Numbered from the stretch's first letter, positions 7,416 to 17,073 are shown. The stretch: 21,113 nucleotides of DNA from an uncultured Chloroflexota bacterium (GCA_903858085.1 CAIOHJ010000036.1:1-21113), one strand, 5' to 3'. Notes: a model not told the origin generated them from the sequence alone. Made by a program: numbers and translations.

Positions 7416-9968
7416 ATGCAGATCTCTTTGCCCGGCACCGCACTGCGCGCTTCCTGGGGTCGCCTGTGGCTGTTGGCGATCACTTTGGCTGCGTTTTTGC
7501 TGCGCACCTGGGATCTGGACCGGCTGCCACCCGGTCTTTTTTTTGACGAAACGTTCAACGCAGTCGATGCCCGGCAGGTGCTGGCTGGGGTAACTCCAAT
7601 TTTTTTTACGGGCAACAACGGTCGCGAGCCGCTCTTTATTTATCTGCAGGCGGCTGCACTCTCTGGGCTGGGCGCCAGTGCCTATGTCCTGCGTCTGGTT
7701 GCGGCAGCAGCCGGTGTTCTCACCATCCCCGTCACCGCTCTCCTGGCCTGGCGCCTGCTGAACTGGCCAGGGAGCTCGCAGCCTGCAGGACAACGGCAGA
7801 TCGCCCTGCTGGCTGCTGCATCCCTCAGCGTCCTGTACTGGCATGTCAGCCTCAGTCGGCTGGGGTTTCGGGTGATTCTGCTGCCCCTGCTGAGCACACT
7901 GGCGTTTTATTTTCTGGCCAGAGGCTGGCAACAAAACCGTCGCGCCGATTTCTTGTGGGCGGGCTTCTGGCTCGGCGCTGCGCAGTACACCTACATCGCT
8001 GCCCGCCTGCTGCCGCTGGTGGCCGGCGGGTTCATGCTGGTCGAGTTGCTGCGTGCGTCGCGCAGCTTCTCCCTGCGTCTGCCAGGCCTTGGCTGGCTGG
8101 CACTCAGTGCAACCCTGGTCGCTGCGCCGTTGCTCTGGACCTTTTTCCAGCAGCCCGACCTGTTGGCGGCCCGCACCGGTGATGTCTCGATCTTTGCCCC
8201 GCCCAGCCCTGCGCTGCCCGGCACTCCCAGCGAACGGCTGGTGGAAAACCTGGGCGGGATGGTCGGCGCTTTTTTTGTCGGCGGCGACTTGAACCCACGC
8301 CACAATCTGCCCGGCCGGCCGATCAACGACCCGCTGCTGGCGCTGCTCTTCGTCGCCGGGCTGGCCACCTGCCTCGCGCACCTCCGCCAACCAGCCCATC
8401 ATCTGGTTTTGCTCTGGTTCGTCGTCATGCTGACCCCCTCACTCTTCAGCGTGGAGTCGCCCCACTGGCTGCGGATGGCAGGTGCCCTGCCGCCGCTGGT
8501 CTTTTTGTATGCGGCCGGCGCCCAGGCGCTGACCGCCTGGCTGGCACGCTGGCTGGCGCCAGCCAGGCTGCGGGCGCTGCTGCTGGTAGGGCTGCTGGCA
8601 GGGAGCGGCAGCGTCACCGCCTACAGCTACTTCTCGCAGTGGGCCCAGCTGCCTGCGCTGGCTGGCAGCTTCGACGCCGACCAGTACGAAGCCGCAGCTG
8701 CGGTGCGCACGCTGCTGGCCACCGAGCCAGCTCGACCGTTGCTGCTGACCCGACGGCTCTTTCGCTCCCCGCAGATGCGCTTTCTCAACCCCGATCTGCC
8801 AGCAGCAGCCCCCCTCCTGGCTGGCCCCGCCGCACCCCAACAGGTCGCAGCTGGCACACGCTACCTGGTCGAGCTGGGCGCAGATCCGAGCCAGCCGCTC
8901 TTTTTGTTGACACGCAACGCCGCTGGCGCACTGACCGTCACCCAGCTGGCACCCTACACCGCCCCGGGCCACTCGCTGGTAGAGGCCGTTCTGAACCGCA
9001 CCCTGCCCTCCAGCCCCTTGCCTGGACCGGCAAACCGCCAGCCGACCCATCTGTACAGCGGCGAACTGCCTGCCTTGCAGCTCCCAGCCGACCGGGTCGA
9101 ATATCCGCTGGAGGCCCGCTTTGCCAACGGGATCGAGCTGCTGGGCTACTCACTCCCGCTCGATGCAATCTCCTGCACGCAACGCACCCTGCCACTGACC
9201 CTCTTCTTGCGCCAGCCGACCTCCGGCAGCACCGATGAGACAGTCCTGTTCGCACACCTGATGCTGCCCGATGGCCAGCTGCAAGACAACGAGCTGCCCG
9301 GCGACGGGTATCCGTCGCCATTTTGGCGGCCCGGCGAAACCGTCGACGACCGCCGCAGCTTTGCGCTGCCGCAGCCGCTGACCTCTGGCAAAGCCTATTT
9401 CGAGGCGGGCTTCTTCCAGCAGCTCCCCGATGGCAGCCTGCGGCGGGTGCAGCTGGTTGACAGCCACGGCAACCCGGCAGGGGATCAGCGGGTCTTCGGA
9501 GCGCTGGCTGTTTGTGAAGGCCCGCCGCCAGCCAGCCTCGACGACCTGGTGCCGCTGCATGCCCGCTTCGAAGAGCGCATCGAACTTGCCGGCCTGCAGG
9601 TCGCGCCCCTGTCCGAAAGCGCCTCTGAACTGCAAATCACACTCGGCTGGCGCGCCCTCGATCGCTCTCCGACCGACTATACAGCTTTTGTACATCTGCT
9701 CGACGCCAACGGCACCCTGGTCAGCCAGCTGGACAAACCGCCCGGCGGGAGTGCCAACCCGACGACGCTCTGGGTCCCTGGCGAACAAATCCGCTCTTCC
9801 CTCGCGCTGCCGTTGCCAGCCGGCCTCGACCGCGCTGCCCTGCAAAAGGGCTACCAGCTGCGGGTCGGGCTCTACGAACCTGTCAGCGGCCGACAGCTGG
9901 CTCTCCTGGTCGAGCCAGACAGCCCGGCCACATTTCTGCTGCTGCCCCTGGGCGAATTTTTGCCATGA
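7416..9968 (+). CDS. GT39/ArnT-like glycosyltransferase with C-terminal beta modules
   Basis: This 850-residue polytopic membrane protein is of GT-C type. Such enzymes transfer a sugar from a polyprenyl-phosphate donor on the outer face of the membrane. Helix 1 (16-30) is followed by RTWDLDRLPPGLFFDETFN, where Asp44-Glu45 match the catalytic acidic pair in the first outer loop of this fold; NGREPLFIYL (68-77) matches the next conserved loop. About ten further hydrophobic segments run to residue 408. Residues 409-850 are soluble. They include two beta-sandwich-like modules, the last starting at YTAFVHLLD (about 754) with NPTTLWVPGEQI and LRVGLYEPVSGRQL. ATG at 7416 is preferred over GTG at 7410. 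Its stop overlaps the next start as ATGA, so the two are one operon. Two T8 runs (near 7539 and 7599) lie in the catalytic-loop region. The acceptor is unknown. Confidence 0.85.
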   Translation: MQISLPGTALRASWGRLWLLAITLAAFLLRTWDLDRLPPGLFFDETFNAVDARQVLAGVTPIFFTGNNGREPLFIYLQAAALSGLGASAYVLRLVAAAAGVLTIPVTALLAWRLLNWPGSSQPAGQRQIALLAAASLSVLYWHVSLSRLGFRVILLPLLSTLAFYFLARGWQQNRRADFLWAGFWLGAAQYTYIAARLLPLVAGGFMLVELLRASRSFSLRLPGLGWLALSATLVAAPLLWTFFQQPDLLAARTGDVSIFAPPSPALPGTPSERLVENLGGMVGAFFVGGDLNPRHNLPGRPINDPLLALLFVAGLATCLAHLRQPAHHLVLLWFVVMLTPSLFSVESPHWLRMAGALPPLVFLYAAGAQALTAWLARWLAPARLRALLLVGLLAGSGSVTAYSYFSQWAQLPALAGSFDADQYEAAAAVRTLLATEPARPLLLTRRLFRSPQMRFLNPDLPAAAPLLAGPAAPQQVAAGTRYLVELGADPSQPLFLLTRNAAGALTVTQLAPYTAPGHSLVEAVLNRTLPSSPLPGPANRQPTHLYSGELPALQLPADRVEYPLEARFANGIELLGYSLPLDAISCTQRTLPLTLFLRQPTSGSTDETVLFAHLMLPDGQLQDNELPGDGYPSPFWRPGETVDDRRSFALPQPLTSGKAYFEAGFFQQLPDGSLRRVQLVDSHGNPAGDQRVFGALAVCEGPPPASLDDLVPLHARFEERIELAGLQVAPLSESASELQITLGWRALDRSPTDYTAFVHLLDANGTLVSQLDKPPGGSANPTTLWVPGEQIRSSLALPLPAGLDRAALQKGYQLRVGLYEPVSGRQLALLVEPDSPATFLLLPLGEFLP

Positions 9969-12900
9969 CGCCAGCACAAGCCAAAGGCTCTGATCCGATG
10001 CGTTTCTCTGCCTCGCCCTCCAGTTCTGGCCGACTTCCTCGTCGCCCCCCCCCTTGGCTTGTTGCGCTGGGGGCGGGCAGCGCCCTGCTGCTTGTCGCCC
10101 TGCCTGCACTCTGGCCTGCGCTGCGTCTGGGGCTGACCGCCTCGGCAGATGGCCTGCTCCACGTGCTGCGCATCGCCCTGCTGGCCACCTACCAGCGCGA
10201 GACACTGTTTTTTCCACGCTGGATGCCCGATCTGGTACTTGGCTATGGGTACCCGCTCCTCTCTTTTTACGGGCCGTCTACCTATTTCCTGGCCAGCCTG
10301 TTTGTGCTGGCGGGCGCAGACCCTGCGCTGGCGCTGTGGACAACACTGCTGCTGCTGTTGCTGCTGGCGGGAGCAGGGGTCTACCTGCTGCTGCTCGACC
10401 TCGTCACTGCTGCCGAGAGCTGGAGACGCCATGCCGCCGCACTGGTCGGCGCGACCGGCTACCTCTACGCCCCCTATCTCCTGCTCAACCTGTACGCTCG
10501 CGGGGCGGTCGCTGAAGTCGGTGCACAGATGCTGCTGCCCTGGATTCTCTGGGCGCTGCGCCGCATTTTCTATGCATCCCACCCGGCACCCTATCTGCTG
10601 ATTTTTGCGTTGACCACCGCCCTGCTGGCGCTGACCCACAACATCTCGCTGCTGTTCATGCCGCCCGTTCTGCTTCTCTTTGCGCTGGCGCTCCGCTGGC
10701 AGACCCGCCACCAGCCCCACTCTGCGGGCCGCCTGGGGCTGGCGGTGCTGGGAGCCCTTGCGGCGTTGGGGGTGAGCAGCTTCTTCTGGTTGCCCCTGGT
10801 GCTGGAACGGAGCAACCTGGCAGAGACTGCCTTCAAAATCGCCGCTCGGTATGTGGGTGAAAATACCTGGACGCTGGAGAACTTTTTGGATCTGGGCTGG
10901 CCGTACACCTATTCGACAGCGATTCCATTCCGTCTTGGGGTGGTCCAGCTGCTGCTGGCGTTCCTGGGCTTTGTCCTGCTGCCGCGCCGGAGTGCAGAGT
11001 GGTGGCTCTTGCTGGCTGTGCTGCTGGGCTCCTGTCTGCTGGTCACCCGGTGGGCGTTGCCGCTCTGGCTGGGCAGCGACCTCCTGCTGATCGCACAGTT
11101 TCCGTGGCGGTTGTTGGCTGTCGCCAGCCTGCCCCTGGCGCTCTTTCCCGCCGGTATTCTGCTGCGGGTACGCCCACCGGCGGGCGCGCTGGGGATCGCC
11201 CTGGCGACAGTGGCCGTCATCGTTGCCAGCCAACACCCGTCAGCTGCAGCCTTCAGACCGCTGCTCGACCAGCCGGTCTCGATCGGGCGACCGGCCGTGG
11301 CCCAATTCGAGCTGCAGACCCGGGCCTACGGCACCAGCTCTTCCAGCGAATTTCTGCCGCGCTGGGCTGGCCCCGATCTGTTCGGTGCAGCCGCTGCAAC
11401 AGACCAGACCAGCCCAATCCGCGCTGTCCAGCTCGAAACCGCCTCCCCGGTTCAGCTGAGCGCTGTTCTCACGAACAGCGCCCCGATCGACCTCAAATTC
11501 ACCCAATTCTATTTTCCAGGCTGGTCTGCTACCGTCGACGGCCAGCAGGTTTCCCTCACCCCCGACCCAGCACGCGGCCTGCTGAGCCTGGCGCTGCCTG
11601 CCGGGAGCCATCGCATCGCCGTCGCCGCCACAGGGACCGCCCTCCAGCAAGGCGCTGCCTGGCTGAGTTTGGCGACATTGGGCTTGCTGGCCGCTGGCCT
11701 CTGGCTGCTGGCTGGCGGCCGCCGGCGCTGGCTGGCCGCTGTTCCAGCGCTCTGCCTGCTGGCTGGCGGCAGCACCTTGCTGCTGCAACCCCGCCCGACA
11801 AACTGGCAGACGGCTGCTGTCCCAGCCGCAGACGGGGCGCTGGAGCTGCTGGGATACCACTCTCAGCTCACAGACGGACACCAGCTGCAGATCTTTCCTT
11901 ACTGGCTGGTGCACAGACCTGTCGACGGCAAGGTGCACTGGCAGCTCGTCGACAGCGCTGGCGTCCTGCAAGCCGAGCAGAGCGGCGACCCCTTTTTCAA
12001 TACGCTGGCACTGGCCAGCCTTCCAGCAACCACCCTCTTCGACGACGCCTACCAGCTGGCCCTGCCCCCCGGGCTGACAGCCGGCACCTATACGTTGCGC
12101 GTTGCAGTGACTTCGGCAGACCACTCCCCTGCCTTTGCTGCGGTCGGTTCGCTCCAGCTGCCCGCCGTGCCCGCAGCAGCCCCGCCCCCACTGCAGCCGC
12201 TCGAGCTCCGTTTCGGCAATGACGTGCTGTTGGATGGGTGGCATTTTCAGATCGACGGCCGCACGTCCTTTCCTGCGCAGGACTCGACACCGCCTGTCGT
12301 ACAGCCAGGCCAGCTTCTGGAATACACGCTGTTTTGGCGAGCAGACAGACCGGCCCAAGAAAATTATCACGGGTTCATCCACCTGCTCGACGCACAGCAG
12401 CAGACAGCGCGCCAGCACGACAAAACAGCCGGATCCCTGCTGGCCCCAGCCCGGCTGTGGAACGGACAGTACGCGCAGGCGGACACCTACCGGCTGGAAA
12501 TCGACTCAAGCCTTGCCGGTGGGCTCTACTGGCCGTCAGCCGGACTCTACCGTTTTGACAGCGATGGCCAACGCCTGCCGATCACCGACCACTCCGGCCG
12601 CTTTCTCGGCACCGAGTTCAGCCTGCCGCCAGTCAAAATTCTGAACAGCCCGGCCATCAAGACCGGCCAGCCCGTCGCAGTACAGCTCGCCGATTGGGGC
12701 GAACTCCAGCGCTATTCGATCGAACCCGCTACGACACTCGTCGCACCGGGCAGCACCCTGACCCTGACCCTGGTCTACCAAGCCCAGGGGCCAGCGCCGG
12801 CCAGCTACACCCGCTTTCTGCACATTCATGACCCCGAGCGCGGCATGGTGGCGCAGCAGGATGCCCCGCCGCTTGGCGGCGGCAACCCAACACAGACCTG

Positions 12901-13096
12901 GGTTGCCGGCGAACAGATCGTAGAGAGCGTGCAGCTGGCAGTCGCCGCCAACGCCCCACCAGGCCCCTACACCCTCTGGTTCGGCTTCTACGACCCCGAC
13001 ACAGGCCAGCGGGTACCGCTCCACCAGGGAGCCCCCCTGCTCGACAGCCAATTTGCGCTGACCACTCTGCAGGTGGTCGCCCCCTCCCCCCCCTGA
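9965..13096 (+). CDS. large GT-C-like membrane protein ('PTPS-related' family)
   Basis: This is a 1043-residue membrane protein of the family usually labelled '6-pyruvoyl-tetrahydropterin synthase-related'; nothing here looks like that enzyme. After helix 1 (about 31-53) comes SADGLLHVLR (Asp62, His66, Arg69), then FFPRWMPDLVLGYGYPLLSFYGP (82-104, quoted in parts: PRW, GYGYP, FYGP). This polar first loop resembles the active-site loop of GT-C enzymes. About eleven more helices reach residue 415. A beta domain with FYFPGW (about 517) and a further helix (566-585) precede two repeat modules, starting NYHGFIHLLD (about 799) and SYTRFLHIHD (about 946). The start is coupled to the previous gene (ATGA, 4-nt overlap); an ATG at 9998 is the alternative. 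It is a clear paralogue of the minus-strand gene ending at 17060. A role in glycan assembly is inferred from fold and neighbours only. Confidence 0.8.
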   Translation: MTPAQAKGSDPMRFSASPSSSGRLPRRPPPWLVALGAGSALLLVALPALWPALRLGLTASADGLLHVLRIALLATYQRETLFFPRWMPDLVLGYGYPLLSFYGPSTYFLASLFVLAGADPALALWTTLLLLLLLAGAGVYLLLLDLVTAAESWRRHAAALVGATGYLYAPYLLLNLYARGAVAEVGAQMLLPWILWALRRIFYASHPAPYLLIFALTTALLALTHNISLLFMPPVLLLFALALRWQTRHQPHSAGRLGLAVLGALAALGVSSFFWLPLVLERSNLAETAFKIAARYVGENTWTLENFLDLGWPYTYSTAIPFRLGVVQLLLAFLGFVLLPRRSAEWWLLLAVLLGSCLLVTRWALPLWLGSDLLLIAQFPWRLLAVASLPLALFPAGILLRVRPPAGALGIALATVAVIVASQHPSAAAFRPLLDQPVSIGRPAVAQFELQTRAYGTSSSSEFLPRWAGPDLFGAAAATDQTSPIRAVQLETASPVQLSAVLTNSAPIDLKFTQFYFPGWSATVDGQQVSLTPDPARGLLSLALPAGSHRIAVAATGTALQQGAAWLSLATLGLLAAGLWLLAGGRRRWLAAVPALCLLAGGSTLLLQPRPTNWQTAAVPAADGALELLGYHSQLTDGHQLQIFPYWLVHRPVDGKVHWQLVDSAGVLQAEQSGDPFFNTLALASLPATTLFDDAYQLALPPGLTAGTYTLRVAVTSADHSPAFAAVGSLQLPAVPAAAPPPLQPLELRFGNDVLLDGWHFQIDGRTSFPAQDSTPPVVQPGQLLEYTLFWRADRPAQENYHGFIHLLDAQQQTARQHDKTAGSLLAPARLWNGQYAQADTYRLEIDSSLAGGLYWPSAGLYRFDSDGQRLPITDHSGRFLGTEFSLPPVKILNSPAIKTGQPVAVQLADWGELQRYSIEPATTLVAPGSTLTLTLVYQAQGPAPASYTRFLHIHDPERGMVAQQDAPPLGGGNPTQTWVAGEQIVESVQLAVAANAPPGPYTLWFGFYDPDTGQRVPLHQGAPLLDSQFALTTLQVVAPSPP

Positions 13097-13256
13097 GTTG
13101 CAAGCCTTTTTCAGATCGCCCTGCCGCTGCCCGTGCACGAGCTGGCGCCAGAGGGATTCTGGAACGAGAGCGGCTCTTGCAGTCTGACCTTATCCACTGT
13201 TGTGGACGCCCCCCCCTGCCGCACCCGGCCACCGCAGGCGACAGACGCCCGGGGTC

Positions 13257-14288
13257 TTACACCGGCGGCGGGTTGCGTTCCTTGAAGCCGCGCTGGTGCC
13301 AGTAGGGATAGGGCAGCGTCACTGCGCTGGCGGCGTCGAGGCGGGCAACCTGTTCCGGTGCCAACGCCCAGCCGACCGCGCCGAGGTTGTCGCGCAACTG
13401 CGTCTCGTTGCGGGCGCCGATGACCAGCGTCGCCACTGTCGGGCGCTGCAGCAGCCAGTTGAGCGCAATTTGCGGCACGCTCTTGCCCGTCTCCTGCGCG
13501 ATCTCTTCCAGCGCATCGACCACCGTGAAGACATATTCATCTTCGACCGGCGGGCCGCCCGCCTTCGCCACTTCGCTGCGCAGACGGCTGACTTCTGGCA
13601 GCGGCGTGCCGCTGCGAAATTTGCCGGTCAACCGCCCCCAGCCGAGCGGACTCCACACCACTGCGCCGACGCGCTGGTCGAGCGCCAGCGGCATCAGCTC
13701 CCATTCATAGTCGCGCCCGATCAGCGAATAGTAGGCCTGGTGCGCCACGTAGCGCGCCAGACCATATTTCTCGGAGATGGCCAGCGACTTCATCAGGTGC
13801 CAGCCCGAAAAGTTCGAGCAGCCGATGTAGCGAATCTTGCCGGCACGCACCAGATCGTCGAGCGTTTGCAGCACCTCTTCGATCGGCGTCATGGCGTCGA
13901 AACCATGCAGCTGATAGAGATCGATGTAGTCGGTGCCCAGCCGGCGCAGGCTGCCCTCGACCGCCTCGATCAGATGATGGCGCGACGAACCGACATCGTT
14001 TGGCCCAGGGCCGCTGCGAAAGGTGCCCTTGGTCGAGAGGATCACCTGCTCCCGCCGTCCACGGAGTGCCTGGCCAAGAATTTCCTCGGCAGCGCCACCT
14101 GAATAGCCATCAGCAGAATCAAACATTGTCAGCCCCGCTGCCAGGCAGATGTCGACCAGCCGCGTGGCGTCGGCGACATCGCTGGCGCCCCACGCGCCGA
14201 AAAACTCCCCGCGCCCGCCAAAGGTGCCAGTGCCCAGACACAGCACCGGCACTCTGAAGCCAGACGCACCCAGTTGTCGGTATTCCAT
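13257..14288 (-). CDS. aldo-keto reductase
   Basis: This 343-residue NAD(P)H-dependent oxidoreductase has a (beta/alpha)8 barrel and probably reduces an aldehyde or ketone, possibly of a sugar. The catalytic tetrad is visible: Asp57 and Tyr62 in MFDSADGYSGG, Lys87 in LSTKG and His128 in LYQLHGFD. The cofactor region includes GCSNFSGWH and the late LVIGARNETQLRDNLGA segment. I chose ATG at 14288 because GGAGGAGG lies 7 nt upstream; the TTG at 14294 is too close to it. The gene stands alone on the minus strand between large membrane proteins, diverges from the GT39 gene at 14515 and converges with the gene ending at 13096. The 160-nt gap between the two convergent stops holds no clear terminator. 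The natural substrate is not known. Confidence 0.93.
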   Translation of the reverse strand: MEYRQLGASGFRVPVLCLGTGTFGGRGEFFGAWGASDVADATRLVDICLAAGLTMFDSADGYSGGAAEEILGQALRGRREQVILSTKGTFRSGPGPNDVGSSRHHLIEAVEGSLRRLGTDYIDLYQLHGFDAMTPIEEVLQTLDDLVRAGKIRYIGCSNFSGWHLMKSLAISEKYGLARYVAHQAYYSLIGRDYEWELMPLALDQRVGAVVWSPLGWGRLTGKFRSGTPLPEVSRLRSEVAKAGGPPVEDEYVFTVVDALEEIAQETGKSVPQIALNWLLQRPTVATLVIGARNETQLRDNLGAVGWALAPEQVARLDAASAVTLPYPYWHQRGFKERNPPPV

Positions 14289-14437
14289 CTTCAAGCCTCC
14301 TCCAGCGATTTCCAGCCGTCCTCTATGTTGTTGAAGACAGGGGCAGCTGCCCAGCTCATTTCATCGGCAGCAGGCTCCGGCCATGCCAGCCAATTCCAGG
14401 CAAAGTGATTTGCTCCCGCAGTCGAATGGGACTATGG

Positions 14438-14443
14438 TATTAT
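14438..14443 (+). promoter_or_regulatory. extended -10 promoter of the second GT39 gene
   Basis: TGG-TATTAT (hexamer at 14438-14443) lies about 70 nt before the ATG at 14515. The -35 region is weak, as often with extended -10 promoters. The predicted start is near 14450, at the left edge of the 16-bp palindrome. Confidence 0.5.
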
Positions 14444-14469
14444 ACCGATGGGTAGCGACTTCGCTACAA
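14439..14469 (-). promoter_or_regulatory. candidate promoter of the aldo-keto reductase gene
   Basis: On the minus strand a perfect TATAAT (14439-14444) overlaps the plus-strand -10 box, because GGTATTATACC is nearly self-complementary. TTGTAG (14464-14469) lies 19 bp upstream, longer than ideal. The leader would be about 145 nt. Divergent, overlapping promoters imply that only one can be used at a time on a given DNA molecule. Confidence 0.4.
14452..14467. promoter_or_regulatory. 16-bp perfect palindrome in the divergent promoter region
   Basis: GTAGCGA-CT-TCGCTAC is a perfect 7-2-7 inverted repeat. It starts at the predicted transcription start of the plus-strand gene and lies between the -10 and -35 boxes of the minus-strand one. 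A dimeric repressor bound here would block both genes. As RNA it would form only a 7-bp hairpin with a 2-nt loop, which is too tight, so a DNA operator is the better reading. Confidence 0.5.
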
Positions 14470-14514
14470 AATTGGCGGTATTTGTGCGTATTTGCCAAGT
14501 GGGGCAACGATTCG

Positions 14515-17073
14515 ATGAGCCGGCAGTTTCCGCCTGTCCCAAGCCAACGCCGTTGGCTCGTCCTGGCCCTCCTCGCCCTGCTGGCCCATCTGCCGTTGGG
14601 GGTCGAGGGGACTGCGCTGCTGCTGCGCAGCAGCGCAGCTTTTTTGTTGTTGGTGGCAGTGCCGGGTCTTCTGCTGGCTGGCTGGCTGGTCGGCAACCTG
14701 CCAACCGGAGAGTGGCTGGTCTACGGCGTCGGCCTTGGTTTTGGATTGGCCACAGCCCTGGTGCTGCTGGCCAGCCTGCTGCCTGGGCCGGTGACGCCAG
14801 CCCATCTGTTGTTCGGGCTGGATGGACTCAGCATCGGTCTGCTGGCGTTGAACTGGCTGCGCCCCCGGCCGGCGGCAGGGCCGGCAAACCAGCGTTGCCC
14901 TCGCTTCTGCGCCGCTGCGACAGCCTTGATCCTGCTGACAGCGGCTGGCGTTCGCCTGGCCAACCTCGGCTACAGCCAGATCCAGGGCGATGAGGCTTCT
15001 GCCCTCGTGCGGGCAGCCAGCCTGATCCAGGACCACCCCGACGCCATCTTCTTCCAGCCGCGTGGCCCCCTGGACACGGCCATCCCTGCCGGGATGCTGG
15101 TGCTCAGCGGTGCAAAGACAGAACTGGCGCTGCGGTTGCCTTTCGCGCTGGCCGGTCTTTTGGCAGTGCTCGCCGTCGTTCAGCTTGGCAGGGCACTGGC
15201 TGGCTGGCCAGTTGGGCTGCTCGCCGGCACATGGTTGGCCCTGGACGGCTATGCAACTGCGTTCAGCCGCATGATGCACTACGAAAGCGCCGTCCTGCTG
15301 ACCACCACAGCCGCCGTGCTCGCCCTGTACAAAATCTGGGCACTGCCCACAACGGAGCGGGCCACTGCGCGTCCGCTCTTTTGGGTGGCAGCGCTGCTGG
15401 CGGCCACAGCACTGCTGGCCCATTATGATGGCGCCGTCGTCCTGATCGCCGGCGGGTACCTGCTCTTCACCCGGCAGCGCAGCGGCCTGTACACACATCT
15501 GCGGGCCGGCGCGCTGCCGCTCGCAGTGGCCCTGGGGGGGACAGGGATCTTCTACATGGCCTTTGTCCTTCACCCCAATTTCAGCGCCACCGTCGGGGGC
15601 TACTCGCAATCGCTGCTCGACGAAAACCGCTGGCTGGTCGATAACCTGCGAATCTACGCCGAACGCACGGCGTTTTATTCCGGGACTGTTCAGCTGTCCC
15701 TGCTGGTGGCAGGGGTCTGGGGGCTGGCATCTGCCGCGCTGTGGCGCGGGCCACGCTGGGGTGGGGTGCGCTGGCTCGGGCTGTGGGCGCTGGCCACTCC
15801 GCTGTTCCTGGTGGCTGCGCCCGCGCTGCCCCTGGGCAGCACGGCGCTCTGGGCAGCGGTGCTCGGGCTGGCCCTGCTGCGCACGCCGACCCTGTCAGCA
15901 GCAGAACGGCTGCTGTGGGTCTGGTTTGGGGTCCCGTGCTTTGCAGCCCTGTTTCTGACTGCACGCCCTGGGCTGCACTTTTACATCTTCTCCCCTCCCC
16001 TGGCCCTGTTGCTGGGCTGGGGAACCGTGCGGCTTCACCGCTTTCTGAGCCGCCAGGCCTTTGCCCGCCTGACACAACCTGCGCTGGCGGCAATTCTTCT
16101 GGTCGTCGCTGCTGCGGGCAGCACCCATCTCTTCCAGCTGTTTGTCAGCACAGAGGAGCAGGCGATGCAAGCCAAGGCAGACCAGACCCCCCCCTGGCTC
16201 TGGCCTGCGGACACCTTCACTACCCCGATCCTCTATTTTGGCATCCCCTACGATGCAGGGTGGCGCACCATCGGTGCCTGGTACGACCAGGGAAGGCTGC
16301 AGGGCTCCTACCAGACCAACATCGACCGCTGGATCAGCGACTGGTATACTGTCGGCGCAGAATACTGCAAGTCTGCGCCTGACTACGTGATCCTCGACCC
16401 CTTTTCGCAGCCCGGCTCGGCCGCACGCCTGGAAGCAGAGCTCGGCGAAGGCTACACGCTGGAGGCCTTCACGGCCAGAGCAGGTGAACCGCGTCTGCTG
16501 CTCTACAGCCGTACCCCCCGACACGATCCAGAGGGGTTCGACCTGTCAGTTGCACCGCTCGATCTCCCGGTCAAGCGGGCTCCTCTCCCGATCACCCCGT
16601 GGTCCGGTGCGGCCCCGCTGACGCTGGCCGACTATCGTTTCGGAGAGACGCTGGCGCTGCGGGGGCTCCGGGTCGACTTCTCACAGTCAAGCGTCGGCGG
16701 CCAGGCAGAGAGCGTGGCCGCAGGAGATTTCTTGAGCATCTCACTGGATTGGCAGTTGCTGGCCCAGAGCTCGCGCACATACACCGTCTTTCTCCAGCTG
16801 ATCGACGCCAACGCCCACAAAGCGGGCCAGCGCGACACGCAGCTGGCCTGCAACAATGGCCCGACCGATACATGGCGCGCCGGCAAGAAGGCGCTGGGCT
16901 ACTACCGTCTGCCCGTCGCGGCAGACGCACCGTCCGGCACCTACATGCTGGTCGTCGGTGTCTACGACGCACAGACCCAAGAACGGCTGCCCGTCTACGA
17001 CCGCGCCGGAACCCTCCTGGGGGATGCCCTCCCGCTGCAGCAGGTTCGCATCCAATCCGCTATGGATCGCTGA
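14515..17073 (+). CDS. second GT39/PMT-like glycosyltransferase with C-terminal beta module
   Basis: This 852-residue polytopic membrane protein is of GT-C type. Unlike the first GT39 gene, it has about four extra N-terminal helices (13-115) before the catalytic loop. That loop reads LGYSQIQGDEASALVRAA with Asp159-Glu160 as the likely acidic pair, followed by QPRGPLDTAI (181-190). Further helices run to about residue 545. The soluble tail (546-852) contains one beta module starting at YTVFLQLIDAN (about 753), with PTDTWRAGKK and LVVGVYDAQTQERLPV, as in the three other large proteins. ATG at 14515 is chosen because the upstream extension (44 codons) would run through the promoter and palindrome; the Shine-Dalgarno (GGGG, about 11 nt upstream) is weak. 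The gene converges with the next one and their ends overlap by 14 bp. The sugar and acceptor are not predictable. Confidence 0.84.
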   Translation: MSRQFPPVPSQRRWLVLALLALLAHLPLGVEGTALLLRSSAAFLLLVAVPGLLLAGWLVGNLPTGEWLVYGVGLGFGLATALVLLASLLPGPVTPAHLLFGLDGLSIGLLALNWLRPRPAAGPANQRCPRFCAAATALILLTAAGVRLANLGYSQIQGDEASALVRAASLIQDHPDAIFFQPRGPLDTAIPAGMLVLSGAKTELALRLPFALAGLLAVLAVVQLGRALAGWPVGLLAGTWLALDGYATAFSRMMHYESAVLLTTTAAVLALYKIWALPTTERATARPLFWVAALLAATALLAHYDGAVVLIAGGYLLFTRQRSGLYTHLRAGALPLAVALGGTGIFYMAFVLHPNFSATVGGYSQSLLDENRWLVDNLRIYAERTAFYSGTVQLSLLVAGVWGLASAALWRGPRWGGVRWLGLWALATPLFLVAAPALPLGSTALWAAVLGLALLRTPTLSAAERLLWVWFGVPCFAALFLTARPGLHFYIFSPPLALLLGWGTVRLHRFLSRQAFARLTQPALAAILLVVAAAGSTHLFQLFVSTEEQAMQAKADQTPPWLWPADTFTTPILYFGIPYDAGWRTIGAWYDQGRLQGSYQTNIDRWISDWYTVGAEYCKSAPDYVILDPFSQPGSAARLEAELGEGYTLEAFTARAGEPRLLLYSRTPRHDPEGFDLSVAPLDLPVKRAPLPITPWSGAAPLTLADYRFGETLALRGLRVDFSQSSVGGQAESVAAGDFLSISLDWQLLAQSSRTYTVFLQLIDANAHKAGQRDTQLACNNGPTDTWRAGKKALGYYRLPVAADAPSGTYMLVVGVYDAQTQERLPVYDRAGTLLGDALPLQQVRIQSAMDR

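Noticed and set aside
13190..13203. TTATCCACT resembling a DnaA box, with a short inverted repeat
   Set aside because: It is a single imperfect copy between convergent genes, with no AT-rich region and no further boxes nearby. It is not an origin.
13097..13256. Terminator between the convergent genes ending at 13096 and 13257
   Set aside because: Only short stems (5 bp) were found, without T-runs in the right place on either strand.
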